A stretch of 64,000 nt of DNA, taken from Auricularia sp. M13 (lineage: Eukaryota > Basidiomycota > Agaricomycetes > Auriculariales > Auriculariaceae). The position numbers were made by a program, and so were the translations under genes. Each line of letters starts with the position of its first letter. The first letter of the stretch is position 1. Shown here one piece after another: positions 23,558 through 33,041 of the stretch. The stretch lies in NCBI GenBank assembly GCA_037042915.1, contig CM073195.1, forward strand, positions 1 through 64,000, given 5' to 3'. Below the pieces are notes generated by a model. The model worked only from the letters and a program-made list of their open reading frames with translations. It made no database searches and had not been told where the DNA came from.

Positions 23558-24349
23558 ATGTCTCACGCGCATTATACACCTGCCTCTGGTGCGGAGGTCT
23601 CAAACTGGGATAGTGGGGGCGACCCTCTTCCCCCTCCCTTGGAAGAGACGGTGGGCACCGAACTTGCCAATCGAGGACCGCTACCGCGGCAGGAGGTAGT
23701 TGGCGAGGCGCAGTCGTTGCATGCCTTTGCTGCTGCTGCTGCTGATGTGAGTCGTGCCCCCACCCTCAGTCCCCGGCTTGACACATATAAGGCTGCCGAG
23801 GAAATGTCCTTACTTATAGGGCAGCAGCAAGCTGAGATCGAACGCTTGACAGCCCAGTGCGGCCATGCTGAGAGAGATCTTAAGAAGGTAGGGAAGCATT
23901 CTTTTGGCTCCATCTGCGGCGCTGACGACATGCTTCTAACAGCTGCAAGATATAGTGGAATCCGTGGCGCGGTGCAAAAATGTGGTCAGATATCGTCACA
24001 GCCATGGATGTACGTTGTGCTTCCATGGAAAACATGATATTAACATGCATCCGTGAAGGCTACCCGACTGCGGTGAGTATGCAATGCAAGTGACATTCGC
24101 AAGTATTTATGGGGACGCAGGTTGCGTTGCGTGTGACGTATGTATCACCTTCAGTTTCGAGCACGTCGACTTTGCGTGTTGCATTTGCGGCACGAGAGCT
24201 TGGCATGCGCCGCTGCCGGACCAAAAATTGAGCAATTGGTTGTCTCCGTGCTCGAGGCAAGAGGTCTCCGCCCTCTAGAAGAAAGAAGGATCGACCGGGC
24301 GGAGTGGTATACGAAGTTTCCGGGATGTTTTATTCATCTTGGTAGATGA
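23558..24349 (+). pseudogene. Unknown coiled-coil gene with a probable +1 frameshift
   Basis: Exons 23558-23887, 23943-24072 and 24155-24349 with good GT-AG introns. The start ATG opens MSHAHYTPASGAEVSNW. Exon 1 ends in a coiled coil (EEMSLLIGQQQAEIERL). Exon 2 begins LQDIVESVARCK in frame with exon 1. After an A5 run near 23989 the coding signal moves to another frame (MWSDIVTAMDVRCASMENM), so exon 2 is one base too long. Exon 3 (GPKIEQLVVSVLEARGLRP, then DRAEWYTKFPGCF) closes the frame. Either a pseudogene with a one-base insertion or an assembly error in a homopolymer. No family is recognised. Confidence 0.5.
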
Positions 24350-24465
24350 TAATCATACACAGCGCGTCCGCCCGCTCCAATTTCCATCAATCGTAGCGCC
24401 GCTAGCGGCAATCACCGCCTTCTAAGCTCATAACTTAACAATAACATAATCCCGGCCTTTGCGTG

Positions 24466-25490
24466 TTATGTACTCAATTTTGCAGTTGCCAGCACAGACC
24501 ACTCAGAAGTACGCCGACTCGGGGGCGGCAACGGCCGCGCTGCCCGCGTGCTGATGCAGCGGCGCTTCTTCTACCTACCCACCTGAGGCTACCGTTCAGA
24601 CCCAGCACCGCGAGTGCGAGTCACGGGCATTGTCTTGAGCCTCGCGTGCGCCAGGTCGCTCTATATCTGTCTATACGTATCCCGCTGATGGTTGCGCGTC
24701 ACGGGCTGCCTCCTCTGATTTTACAGGCACATGCACGACCGCGACACTGCAAGCGCAAGTTTGTCACATTCTATAAGCACCCATTGATTGCTCGCCGATC
24801 CGATTGTGACGCTAATTATAAGTACCCTCTGCAAAGGAACAAGGAAGCACCTGTCTGACGTTGAGCTTTACTTGCAACGGCGTCTCGGCTGTCAACGCCG
24901 TTGGCGACGAACAGGCTCACCCGCTCGCCGCGCATCTCGCACGACTGCAAGGACTCGACGTGCTGCACGTCGACCGATGCGACGCTGCGTACCGCCCCAC
25001 CTTCCCCGGCAGCATCCACAATACCGCAGGGTGAGCCTCCAATTCTCATCTGAGGCGCACCACTTCATGGTCTCCTTTGCATCCTCTGTTGGAAGATACT
25101 TCTGCAAATTCGCTCCGCCCTCTCGCTCCGCCGCTGCCCCTGCTGGTAACCCCTCCACCGAAATCCTGGCGCCCTGACCACTGGTTTGGGCCCGACGCCA
25201 CGAGCGCCGCGAGTTCGCTCTCAAGATCACCGCGTTCCCTCTGTCTGCTCTTGGTAGTCAGGCACACCTTCGTGCCCTCCTGGCGCAATGCCATGCTACT
25301 TCTTCGTGGCAGTCCGTCTCGGATGTCCACATACTGTGTTCTCACCACCCTGGAGTACTATTCAGGGTTACTGGCATTGCTTGGAGTTCAGGTGCTGGAT
25401 TGTCGATGTTGCTGATTAAATATAGGTGGCACCGGATCATTCGCGTGGCACAAAGAATCTTTCAGCGATCGGCGGCCGTGACTCGAGCCA
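24466..25490 (+). pseudogene. Decayed gene fragments, family unknown
   Basis: Islands of coding character on the plus strand: a possible terminal exon at about 24486-24553; AHPLAAHLARLQGLDVLHVD with a GTGAGC donor near 25032; and RREFALKITAFPLSALGSQA running on to about 25490 (RVAQRIFQRSAAVTRARQAA). The Leu spacing of the second island suggests a leucine-rich F-box-type protein, but this is weak. The islands do not connect in a single frame. Confidence 0.3.
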
Positions 25491-25689
25491 GGCAAGCTGC
25501 TTTGTGATTACAAAAAGCTGCACCTCCAATTTGGGGTATGAATGACGGTATGTGCCTCTTAGAATTGTGAAGCGTCACAATTGCACGAGCCAGGTTGCAC
25601 TCACTCTTGCCACTGTGCCACCGATGGGAATACTTATAAACGAGTGCACCGACTTGGCATTTCAATGTCGTGCATCTGATTCATTCGCC

Positions 25690-26254
25690 ATGGCACCCAC
25701 CCGTTCTGAAGGTCCTAAGCGACGGGGTGTAAAGACCTATGCGCGTGTTCAAGACGGAGGCACACACGCCTTCAATCCCGGAGTTGAGGTCTGTCGGATC
25801 TCTCATCGCGCCCTGCCTAGAAACTGACGCGCTGCAGGGGAAGAAATCTAATGATCTCGATCTCGTGGCAGAAATGTCCAAGGCGCTTGAGTGCGTCTTC
25901 TGTATGCTACATGTGAAAAGCTTGTGGGTGTACGTTTTGCGATCAAGTCATTTGTTACCTGCCTTGCTGAAACCCGTGAGCAGATCAAGCTGCGGGCACG
26001 GGCCCTTCCACATAGCATGCTTCAAGATTTGGGTCGACAGAGAGCCGACCAAACAGCTAGTCAAGTGCCCAGTATGCGCCAAGCTCATGCATCACGCACC
26101 CACGAAGGTCTATGCGCTTGGTCCTGCGATTGAACGCATTGCCTTGCTCGCTGGGGAGGAAGATCCAGACGAAGATCATGATCACTCATGGCTCAGCAGA
26201 TCTACAACACGATTCCTCATTCCTCGCCTCAAGAATGTTCGTCCACGCGAGTAG
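25690..26254 (+). CDS. RING-H2 finger protein (probable E3 ubiquitin ligase)
   Basis: Three exons, 25690-25788, 25838-25923 and 25984-26254, give 151 aa. Introns are 49 and 60 bp with GT-AG ends and frame is kept. The N-terminus is basic (MAPTRSEGPKRRGVKTYAR). The RING spans about residues 47-87 with metal ligands C-x2-C (CVFC), C-x-H-x3-H-x2-C (CGHGPFHIAC) and C-x2-C (CPVC), a C3H2C3 RING-H2 pattern. The second intron falls inside the first loop of the finger. RING-H2 proteins recruit E2 enzymes and promote substrate ubiquitination. The substrate is unknown. The acidic tail (EEDPDEDHDH) is low complexity. No transmembrane helix is seen. Confidence 0.75.
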
Positions 26255-26299
26255 TGGTAGTAGCACCTTACTAGCATAAGCAACAACATTAGAACCCGT

Positions 26300-26610
26300 A
26301 CTCCTATCCGTGTAGCCCCAGAGAAAAAAGGGTCCGTGTAGCCCCAGAGAAAAAAGGGTCGGTGAAGTGTCGCCTAGGTGTAATGGAAAGGAGTCCGGAT
26401 ATCCGATGCGGTCTCTTTGTGGGATAATTGCCCCGCATATGGGGTACCCCACATATGCGGCCGGGGGCGGGTGCCCCAGATTGTGGGCTGCATGCCCATC
26501 TTATAAGTAATACATAGTGGCGGTGTGCCTCCTGAGACCGCCTGACTGAACACGGCTGAAAGCACCGGTCAGTCGAGGCGGTCTCAGCTGCTAAGTCAAT
26601 TGTCATTACC
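26300..26610. repeat. Small palindromes and a tandem doublet
   Basis: A 25-bp unit containing GTAGCCCCAGAGAAAAAAGG is repeated twice in tandem (about 26310-26360). A near-perfect palindrome is centred on GGTACC (CCGCATATGGGG / CCCCACATATGCGG, about 26433-26461). A stem is formed by GAGACCGCCTGACTG and CAGTCGAGGCGGTCTC about 40 bp apart (26537-26586). No coding sequence is seen. Confidence 0.6.
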
Positions 26611-26739
26611 GAATGATGACACAGTCAGTCTCATGGTCAAGCAGTCAGGCTGCAAGTCATGATCTCTTTTATTCAATTCACGGCGTGAGAGCGGGTGTGA
26701 AACAAGCAACTGACTATGAAAATGTTTTATAGATTACAC

Positions 26740-27265
26740 AATGCGGACGTGCAGTCTGGTCAGGCACACGAGCGGGGGCGGCAACGGCAGGCAGACGAAC
26801 GCGCGCGCTAGTCCGGATGTGTGCCCTTGCGCGTATGTGCACGTCTGCGTGTCTGCGCGTGCGGGCGACGGCGAGAAGGCCGGCAGACGAGCGGGCGGGC
26901 GCCCGCGCAGACGCGCAGACGGGCGCGGCGGGTAGACTGCGGGCGCGCGGGACGAGACGTCGGCGACGGCGCGCAGATGAGCGGCCGTGCGGCGCCTTTG
27001 CACGGCGGGCGACGGCGAGAAGACCCGCCTACGAGCGGGCGCGCGGGAGGGTGGGCATGCGAACGGCGGGAGCGGCGGGCACGGCAGGCAGACGAGCGGG
27101 GGATGGGGGTGCAGGCAGGATGAAAGAGCAGCACGGCGGGCAAACGGACGACGGGCGCGCGAGCGTTCGGATGTTTGCCTGTGCGCGACTGCGCCTAGGT
27201 GCATCGTCTGCGCGTCTGCGCGTGCACGACGGCACTGCAGACAGAGAGCGAGCGAGCATCGGTGG
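26740..27265. repeat. GC-rich low-complexity block upstream of gene B
   Basis: Very GC-rich DNA with recurrent GGGCAGACGAGCGG- and GACGGCGAGAAG-like words. Long open frames occur in several frames because of base composition, not selection. A block of the same vocabulary lies inside the first exon of gene C (about 54.02-54.68 kb). Confidence 0.55.
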
Positions 27266-27483
27266 AGCGCCGAGGGAGCAATTCCCCGCTGTCAGGCGTG
27301 ACAGCTCCGTCTGGTCTCGCTCGCTCAATGCTGGTCGCAGACTGTCCGCCGCGCGACTGCCTGCGTCCGCGCCGTGCTGACAACGCGACGCGTTTCGCTA
27401 TGCCGGCCTCGCAAGTGGCGCCGAGCGCTCAACGTGCGCCCGCACGCCCCTGTGCGCACGAGCACACCGTGCGGCGCTATTCC

Positions 27484-28768
27484 ATGCTGCCCTCGCAGCT
27501 TGGCCCCGACCTTGTCCATTTCAAAGAACGCCCGCTTCTCGACGTCGACGTGGCAGCGCACGACGACGTCGAATTGTTCGAGCGCGGCTGCTGCGCGCTG
27601 GCCATCGGCGAGATGCTGGGTGACGTCGAGCTCACGGAAACCGTAGTCGCGTCCGAGCGCCGTGAGCCCGACGCGCTGCGTGACCACCCGCCGAGCACCG
27701 ACGTAATGCTGGATGACGTCGACCACACGGAAACCGCAGTCGCGTCCGAGCGCCGCGTGCCCGACGCTCGGCGTGACCATCCACCTAGCACCGAAGAAAT
27801 GCTCGATGATGTCGAGCACTCCGAAACCATAATCCCGTCCGAGCGCCGCGCGCCTGACGCTCTGCGTGATCGTCCGCCTAGCACCGACATGGTGCCGCGG
27901 TCCTCGCTCATGGCTCAGACACGCCCTGAACCGCGGCGCGCGTTCGTGACCGTGCGCATGTCGCAGACAGCGAGCCCGCAGTTGACCCAGGGCCGCGCCG
28001 ACTGTCCACGCGAGCTATACGCGGCTGAACTGCGCCAGTTGCGCTCCTCTGCGGGCGGGTTCGAGGCAGTTGACGCGCGCCCTACTGGCCGTCCCCGGAC
28101 TCATCGCGCCGACGGCGACCTCGCTCTGAACTTCGGACAACACCTTGCCGTATCCGCCATGCACGATTACGCTCTGACTGTGGACGCTCAGCGCGGCACC
28201 GACGATGACGGCGCCCAACATGGGCTGCTTGAGGCCTTCGAGGGAATTGATGACGAGCTCGTAGGTGACGAACTCGCAGCAGGCGCGGATGCTCGCACAG
28301 AGGGACATCATATAGCCGCCCTGACTGCTGGTGCCCCAGTGTTGCAGGTTAGCACCGTGTATCGATTGTTGCTCTTTTGACTCACTGTCTGCGAGACCTT
28401 CGCCGCTGCAGGCCATGCGCGTCAAGATACGACGCTGTCTTCTGGCTTTGGACACCTTGAGGTGCGTGTCGTGTGCTCGCCTGCCATTTCGCTCATGTGC
28501 TGATGAACAGGCAATTGGAACCGTATTTTCTTTCCTTTCGGAGACGGTCACCCGCCCGCCTTATTGCATGGCGACCGTACTCGCCTTTGCGTGTCTTCCG
28601 GTCATCTTCGCGTTCACTGCGTGCCTCATCATCCGATACCCCGACCTCGTGGAATCGATCAAGACGGTCGCTACTGCAGCGTCCGCTCTCGCCTACACGT
28701 TGTCCGTTGTGTTTGCATACGCCTGCGTAAAGTCACGCCGCCGCCGCACTCGCACGAGGAACGTCTGA
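27484..28768 (+). CDS. Orphan family member B: repeat-bearing two-helix membrane protein
   Basis: Exons 27484-28347, 28396-28461 and 28511-28768 give 395 aa; both introns are phase 0. I chose the ATG opening MLPSQLGPDLVHFKERP because gene C opens MSSQLGRDRLHLEERD. ATGs at 27328 and 27400 are in frame and possible. Residues about 43-137 hold three tandem 30-aa repeats of the type EMLDDVEHSETxxxSERRxPDA(L/R)RDxPPST (90-bp DNA units, about 27610-27890). Exon 2 is exactly 22 codons (TFAAAGHARQDTTLSSGFGHLE ends it). Exon 3 encodes AIGTVFSFLSE, helix VLAFACLPVIFAFTACLII, the RYPD loop and helix SALAYTLSVVFAYAC, then a basic tail. No known family. Membrane topology is inferred only. Confidence 0.75.
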
Positions 28769-29075
28769 AAATGACTCACATTCTTGGTTTCTTGATGTTC
28801 CCATTGTTTCTTGACCCCATGCTCGATGGGCAGCTCTGAGTCTGAGCTGTCTTCCTTTGTACTCGCTGCTGTCTTGTACTCATTACTCAAGCTATTCAGT
28901 GCTTTCTTGATGAAACAAAGCCCGAAAATTCGGATGGAAACAATAAGACTGCTCAACTTAGGTCGACATTGGCATCCGTTTAGTGTTGTACCGCAGCTCA
29001 CAGTGGATGGTATCCAGACTAGACCCGCGACACAGCGTCAGCGACGGCGGAGTAATGGAAAATGCTACTCACCGT
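28769..29075. other. Intergenic, downstream of gene B
   Basis: About 300 bp with no supported gene; probably the 3' UTR of gene B and spacer before the duplicated segment. Confidence 0.4.
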
Positions 29076-29094
29076 ACATGCGTGCGGCGACGAC

Positions 29095-29352
29095 TGAGCT
29101 GCCTACCTGTCCATCGGCGGAGTCCTCTCGCGTTCGCACCGCTCCGCCTCACGCTCTTCTGCGTCTTTCGCGAGAGCAGCGGCGTACTTCTCTCGTTGCC
29201 TCTCCAGCAGAATCCGCGGCATCTTCCGGTCATAGTCTTTTCCAGTTCGGTACGTGTCAGCGCGACGACAACTGGCACGACGCGCGGGCGACAAATACCC
29301 TGGTCCTCAGGAGTTAATTTCTGCATATTGTTGAGCGACCCGTCGGCTGACA
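29095..29352 (-). pseudogene. Duplicated exons 1-2 of the large gene at 56.5-61.1 kb
   Basis: Minus-strand copy of the first two exons of the 1463-aa gene: MSADGSLNNMQKLTPED, then a GT-AG intron, then DRKMPRILLERQREKYAAAL and a donor after PPMD. Homology stops inside the second intron and none of the later exons are present, so this is a 5' gene fragment. It keeps start, splice sites and frame. Confidence 0.75.
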
Positions 29353-29532
29353 TCGTGAGTTGCTCTGCATCGGCCCAAGCGCCACCTTAGTTGCATTCAA
29401 AGCAAGGCAGTCACGGGCTTACAGTGCGATTCGGGAGGGCGCGGCTGTTGGCTCGGCGAGATCTTCCTCGTTCGCGAGTTCCTGGGAGTCTAGCTTATTG
29501 TCAGGCACTCATACATGAATACGAATAACAGT

Positions 29533-30300
29533 GCTCGATACTGGGCACGGGCGGAAGAAAAAGGGACGACGGCCGCTCGCGCGGTCCTCAACGGTGTCAG
29601 AGGTACAAGTCAGTTCATGTCTGACGCCTGCTGAGCCCGGGCCAGCGGGCGGCACAAACCAGTGTGTGGCGCGCTGGCGCTCGAGAGAGCCGTCCTCAAC
29701 AAGGATCAAGTCATGGGCGAAGGATGACGGGGGACGCTGTAGTACCAGTACGTACCGTTGCAGACGTGGGCTTGAGTTTGCGCCAGTCGTGCGCGTTCGG
29801 GTGTCTATAATATTATGAGCAAGGGATTCACGAACGCGAGCAACGCTGCTGGACGATCCAGATCGACGGCCGAGTCGTCAACATCGTCAGAGGTACCAAC
29901 CAGTACAAGTCTGACTGCCGTTGAACCTTCGCCAGCGGGCGGCACAAGCCAGTGCAAGGCGCGCTGGCGCTCGAGCTCGACGAGGATCAAGTCATGGGCG
30001 AAGGATGACGGGGACGCTGTAGTACCAGTACGTACCGTTGCAGACGTGGGCTTGAGCTTGCGCCAGTCGTGCGCGTTCGGGTGTCTATGATATTATGAGC
30101 AAGGGATTCACGAACGCGAGCAACGCTGCTGGACGATCCAGATCGACGGCCGAGTCGTCAACATCGTCAGAGGTACCAACCAGTACAAGTCTGACTGCCG
30201 TTGAACCTTCGCCAGCGGGCGGCACAAGCCAGTGCAAGGCGCGCTGGCGCTCAAGCTCGACGAGGATCAAGTCATGGGCGAAGGATGGCGGGGATACAGC
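29533..30300. repeat. 280-bp tandem repeat array, left copy
   Basis: About three head-to-tail units with a 280-bp period (units begin near 29533, 29815 and 30095; the first is more diverged, the last partial). Each unit contains GCGGGCGGCACAA and GATCAAGTCATGGGCG landmarks. On the minus strand each unit encodes a stretch with LILVELERQRALHWLVPP. Confidence 0.9.
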
Positions 30301-30564
30301 AGCACAAGTACGCACCGTTGCGGACGCAGGCCTGTCTACAAGCTCGCGTCGAAGCCTTGATCGGTTGGGCGTCGTCAACAAGGTTACGTGCAGCACCGAA
30401 TACGGGTACGGCTCTTGGAGTGGAACTCTGGGCTCGCTGCTGTTGCGCTCGTCGATGCCCTCCACCGTCAGTAGATTGCCAATGTCCTCGATGCAGAACT
30501 CCAACGATGCTAGAGGTACAACACAGTACACTGGCGTCGAGAAGCTCTCGTCGGCGCGCGGCAC
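30085..30564 (-). CDS. Repeat-encoded minus-strand protein, unknown
   Basis: An open frame of about 159 codons on the minus strand runs from a single-copy part (PRADESFSTPVYCVVPLASL, then IEDIGNLLTVEGIDERNS) into the first 280-bp unit (FAHDLILVELERQRALHWLV). The two parts share a motif, V-[VL]-[VP]-P-x-[DG]-E-[SG]-[FS]-[ST]-x-x-V, so the single-copy part looks like a diverged unit. The 5' end is open: an acceptor-like CACTGAG precedes the first codons, with no clear ATG. A multi-exon gene whose exons have amplified is possible. No family is recognised. Confidence 0.4.
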   Translation of the reverse strand: MPRADESFSTPVYCVVPLASLEFCIEDIGNLLTVEGIDERNSSEPRVPLQEPYPYSVLHVTLLTTPNRSRLRRELVDRPASATVRTCAAVSPPSFAHDLILVELERQRALHWLVPPAGEGSTAVRLVLVGTSDDVDDSAVDLDRPAALLAFVNPLLIIS

Positions 30565-30732
30565 AACTCAGTGCGGGCACGCTGGGACGTGAGGGGCAAG
30601 ATGCGGCGCTTACTGCCAGGCGCAGATATGCCTGCGGTCGGCGCTCGAAACAGCATGATAGCGCCGACTCAACGGATCGGCAGGCTGCTAACATGATCCC
30701 TGGGTGATACTCCCATAATACCAGTTGTTATT

Positions 30733-31566
30733 TCACTCCACAGACTCGTGTGCCAGGCCAGGAAAATACCAGGGAGAAACATGTGCAGTCGCAACGACTA
30801 CCATAAAACATGAGGGCATGTAGGCATAGATGACGACATGGTAAGCTAGGTGATCACAAGGGAAGCTAGCTAACCGGAAAAAAAATTCAAAGGGGTCTGG
30901 TGCGGGCTCATCGTGGTTGTCATCGCGGCGCTTCTTGGACTTGCCCTCGGGCTCCTTGGCAGCGCCCGCGCGCTTCTTGCCCTTTCCTTTTGCCTTGGGC
31001 GCCGGCTCCTCGTCGCTCGAGGAGATTTCGATGACTTGATCCAGAGAGAGCGCCGGCGTGTTGACGAAGCGGCCCATGACGATTCCTTGCCTCGCGTGCA
31101 GATGCAGGGAAGAGTACCGTCTGAAGCGCGACCATTCCCGCGCGAGCACGTCGAAGAACTCCAGCGCGACGAGTTTGCCGGGCTTGGCGATAGCGGGGAA
31201 GCAGGGCGCGAGCGGCGGGTACGTCAGCTTGTTGTCGTTGACGGCGACGATGTGATCTTCGAAGCTGTGATCCTGCGCTCGCCGTCAGAGAGGGAGCACA
31301 AGTAGGGAAGAAAGTAGACTCACCAGGAGCTCAATGCGTACAGTGAGCGAGCAGATTTTGTTCAGAGCCGCGCGGCTGAGAGGGAACGGCGCGACGGCGC
31401 GAGGCGCCGAGTATGAGGCGGCGGTGCGGATGGAGTCCTGCGAAGCGTTGGTCGAGTGCCCCGCGGGAGCCTTCGGCTTGTCGCTCTCATCGTCACCGTC
31501 CTCGTCGGAGATGCTGGAAGCGGCGCCGGAGATGTTGGCGCCACGGAGACCGCGCGCGACTGCGGA
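30733..31566 (-). CDS. Unknown basic/Ser-rich protein, 5' end missing
   Basis: Two minus-strand exons: about 31566-31324 (NISGAASSISDEDGDDESD, then FPLSRAALNKICSLTVRIEL) and 31272-30733 (HIVAVNDNKLTYPPLAPCF, VALEFFDVLAREWSRFR, GRFVNTPALSLDQVIEISS). The 51-bp intron has a GTGAGT donor and keeps frame. The second exon continues into a Lys-rich nuclear-localisation-like run (KAKGKGKKR, KSKKRR). An intron near 30864 may remove the hydrophobic tail that ends at 30733. The 5' side stops at a CTCTCCGCAG acceptor near 31560. Beyond it lies the plus-strand CxC fragment, so the upstream exons are either lost or far away. No family is recognised. Confidence 0.55.
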
Positions 31567-32197
31567 GAGGGTGTTTTACCTGTCGACCCGGAGGGGCTCC
31601 CCGAAGGACGGCGTCGGGACGCAACGAATCGAATGCACGGTTTACGGTACTGCGCGCGCGGACAAGGTCATGATCGAGGTGCAGCTGTGCGCTGCGGAAG
31701 ACAACATGCTCGCCGGCCCAGACCTACGCGAGCTGGGGTTGTTCAACTACAATAACCACCGTGTCTTTACCCACGAGCTCCTCAACAAGTTCACCAGCTC
31801 GTTCAGCCCGCACGAGCTTCCTTTCCACGCCTTCCAGACCGTCATGCAGCAGACATACGTAGAGAACGGTTGCCCTCTCGACTTTGTGGGCGACGACGCG
31901 TTTCGTTCGGCCTGGTATTCGTTCGGGCGCGTCCAAGATCTCGGGGACAGCTTTCAATGCGACAAGTGTGGACCCAACCCGTCCATGGTCATCTTCGACG
32001 GCGTCACGGCCGGGTTTCGCGCGAAGCATCGTACCTCAACTCTCACGCCACCAACAACGATTCTCCCCGGAGCATCCACGTGCGAGTGTCTGCGGGCCAC
32101 CCGAAAGCACCTCTATTGTGTGGGGCCAACTGCGTCAGCGCGCGCAAAAAGCTGTGCGGTGGCGCATGTGTCTGACGAGCAACAAGTTGAAGCTTGA
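31567..32197 (+). pseudogene. CxC-type cysteine-cluster protein associated with KDZ transposases, fragment
   Basis: A plus-strand open frame shows the conserved core of this basidiomycete group: LRELGLFNYNNHRVFTHELL, HAFQTVMQQTY, then FQCDKCGPNPSMVIFDGVT. The CxxC and GP-x-P residues plus the Ile-x-Asp-Gly step are the family hallmark. KDZ transposons (Kyakuja-Dileera-Zisupton) of basidiomycetes often carry such cysteine clusters. After TPPTTI the frame decays; a charged stretch in another frame (LTSNKLKLDGIAPEEDEA) may be its continuation. No KDZ transposase catalytic domain is visible, so this is a partial, probably dead copy. The open frame extends left to 31334, but that part is the shadow of the minus-strand gene. 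Confidence 0.6.
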
Positions 32198-32399
32198 CGG
32201 CATTGCGCCAGAGGAAGACGAGGCCATGGCTCGCGCTGTGCCGGACGCAGACACGGAATCTCAGAAGGCGGCGCGAGAAACGGACGCCAGAGTGTCAAAG
32301 CGTGACGCAGTCGACCGCTCGACCTGCGCCGCGGCGGCACCAGCGTGTTCACAGTGGCCGCTATCTGGTCGCGCTCGCTCGCCGAGGGCACGAGCCCGC

Positions 32400-33041
32400 C
32401 CTAGGCCTGCGGAGAGTGGCTCGGACAGCGAGCAAGTAGGGCGTGCTGATGCTTGCCGGACTTCTCCAGCGCACCCGGGGCGTTCGGCGTCGCAGGGTTG
32501 TTGGCAAACCCGCGCAAATGATCGTCGTCGCTCAGGCCCAGATCGTGCCCTAGCTGGGCACGGATGGCACGCCCATCACGAGCTCTTTGCCGTGCGCGAG
32601 TTAAGCATCGCCAGTGGTGCATGATGTTGAATGATGTTCAGCATCCCTGCATGGGCACGCCCACAAGCGCGCCCACGGCTGTCTCGATTTCGGCGGGCGG
32701 GGTGGGCAGCGACGCCGCACGCAGGTGAGCCCGTCCGAGATGACTTTGCGGCGGCGCTGAGCAGCGCGAGATCCTCGTACCGCATCCACATCTTGCACCA
32801 TCGCGCCCCAGGGAGCAGCCGGGCCATCTAATGCATAGTCACAGATGTGGCCGAGGTTATTGATCGGCGTCGTGGCAGCAGCACCATGCGGGGCCCGGCG
32901 TTGGAGGTGGCGGTTGCGGTTGACGACGTGACGGATGCCTTGCGTGAGAACCGAGTCGCCTTCGGCGGAGCATACGAATAGCTTGTCGCCATGTCCAGCG
33001 CGGAGCTTCGATCTGCTGTTGCGTGATAGAGGTATGACCAA
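32400..33041 (-). other. Unassigned minus-strand coding-like stretches
   Basis: Minus-strand stretches with coding character but no common frame: IRAQLGHDLGLSDDDHLRGF (about 32.5 kb), LLPGARWCKMWMRYEDLALL (about 32.8 kb) and KLFVCSAEGDSVLTQGIRHV (about 32.97 kb). They may be exons or remnants of a decayed gene. I recognise no family. Confidence 0.25.

Larger units (their letters stand above)
29076..30890. repeat. Duplicated segment, left copy
   Basis: Matches 60811-62025 plus 63416-64000 in direct orientation. It starts at ACATGCGTGCGG in the shared intron and runs past the tail common to both copies (GCTAGCTAA near 30870). The right copy carries a 1.39 kb LTR mini-element that is missing here, so this copy shows the empty site. 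The duplication may extend beyond the right edge of the window. Confidence 0.85.

Noticed and set aside
26734-27380. Several overlapping open frames of about 100-190 codons in both strands
   Set aside because: All lie in the GC-rich low-complexity block, where stop codons are rare by composition. The peptides are Arg/Ala/Pro-rich in every frame.
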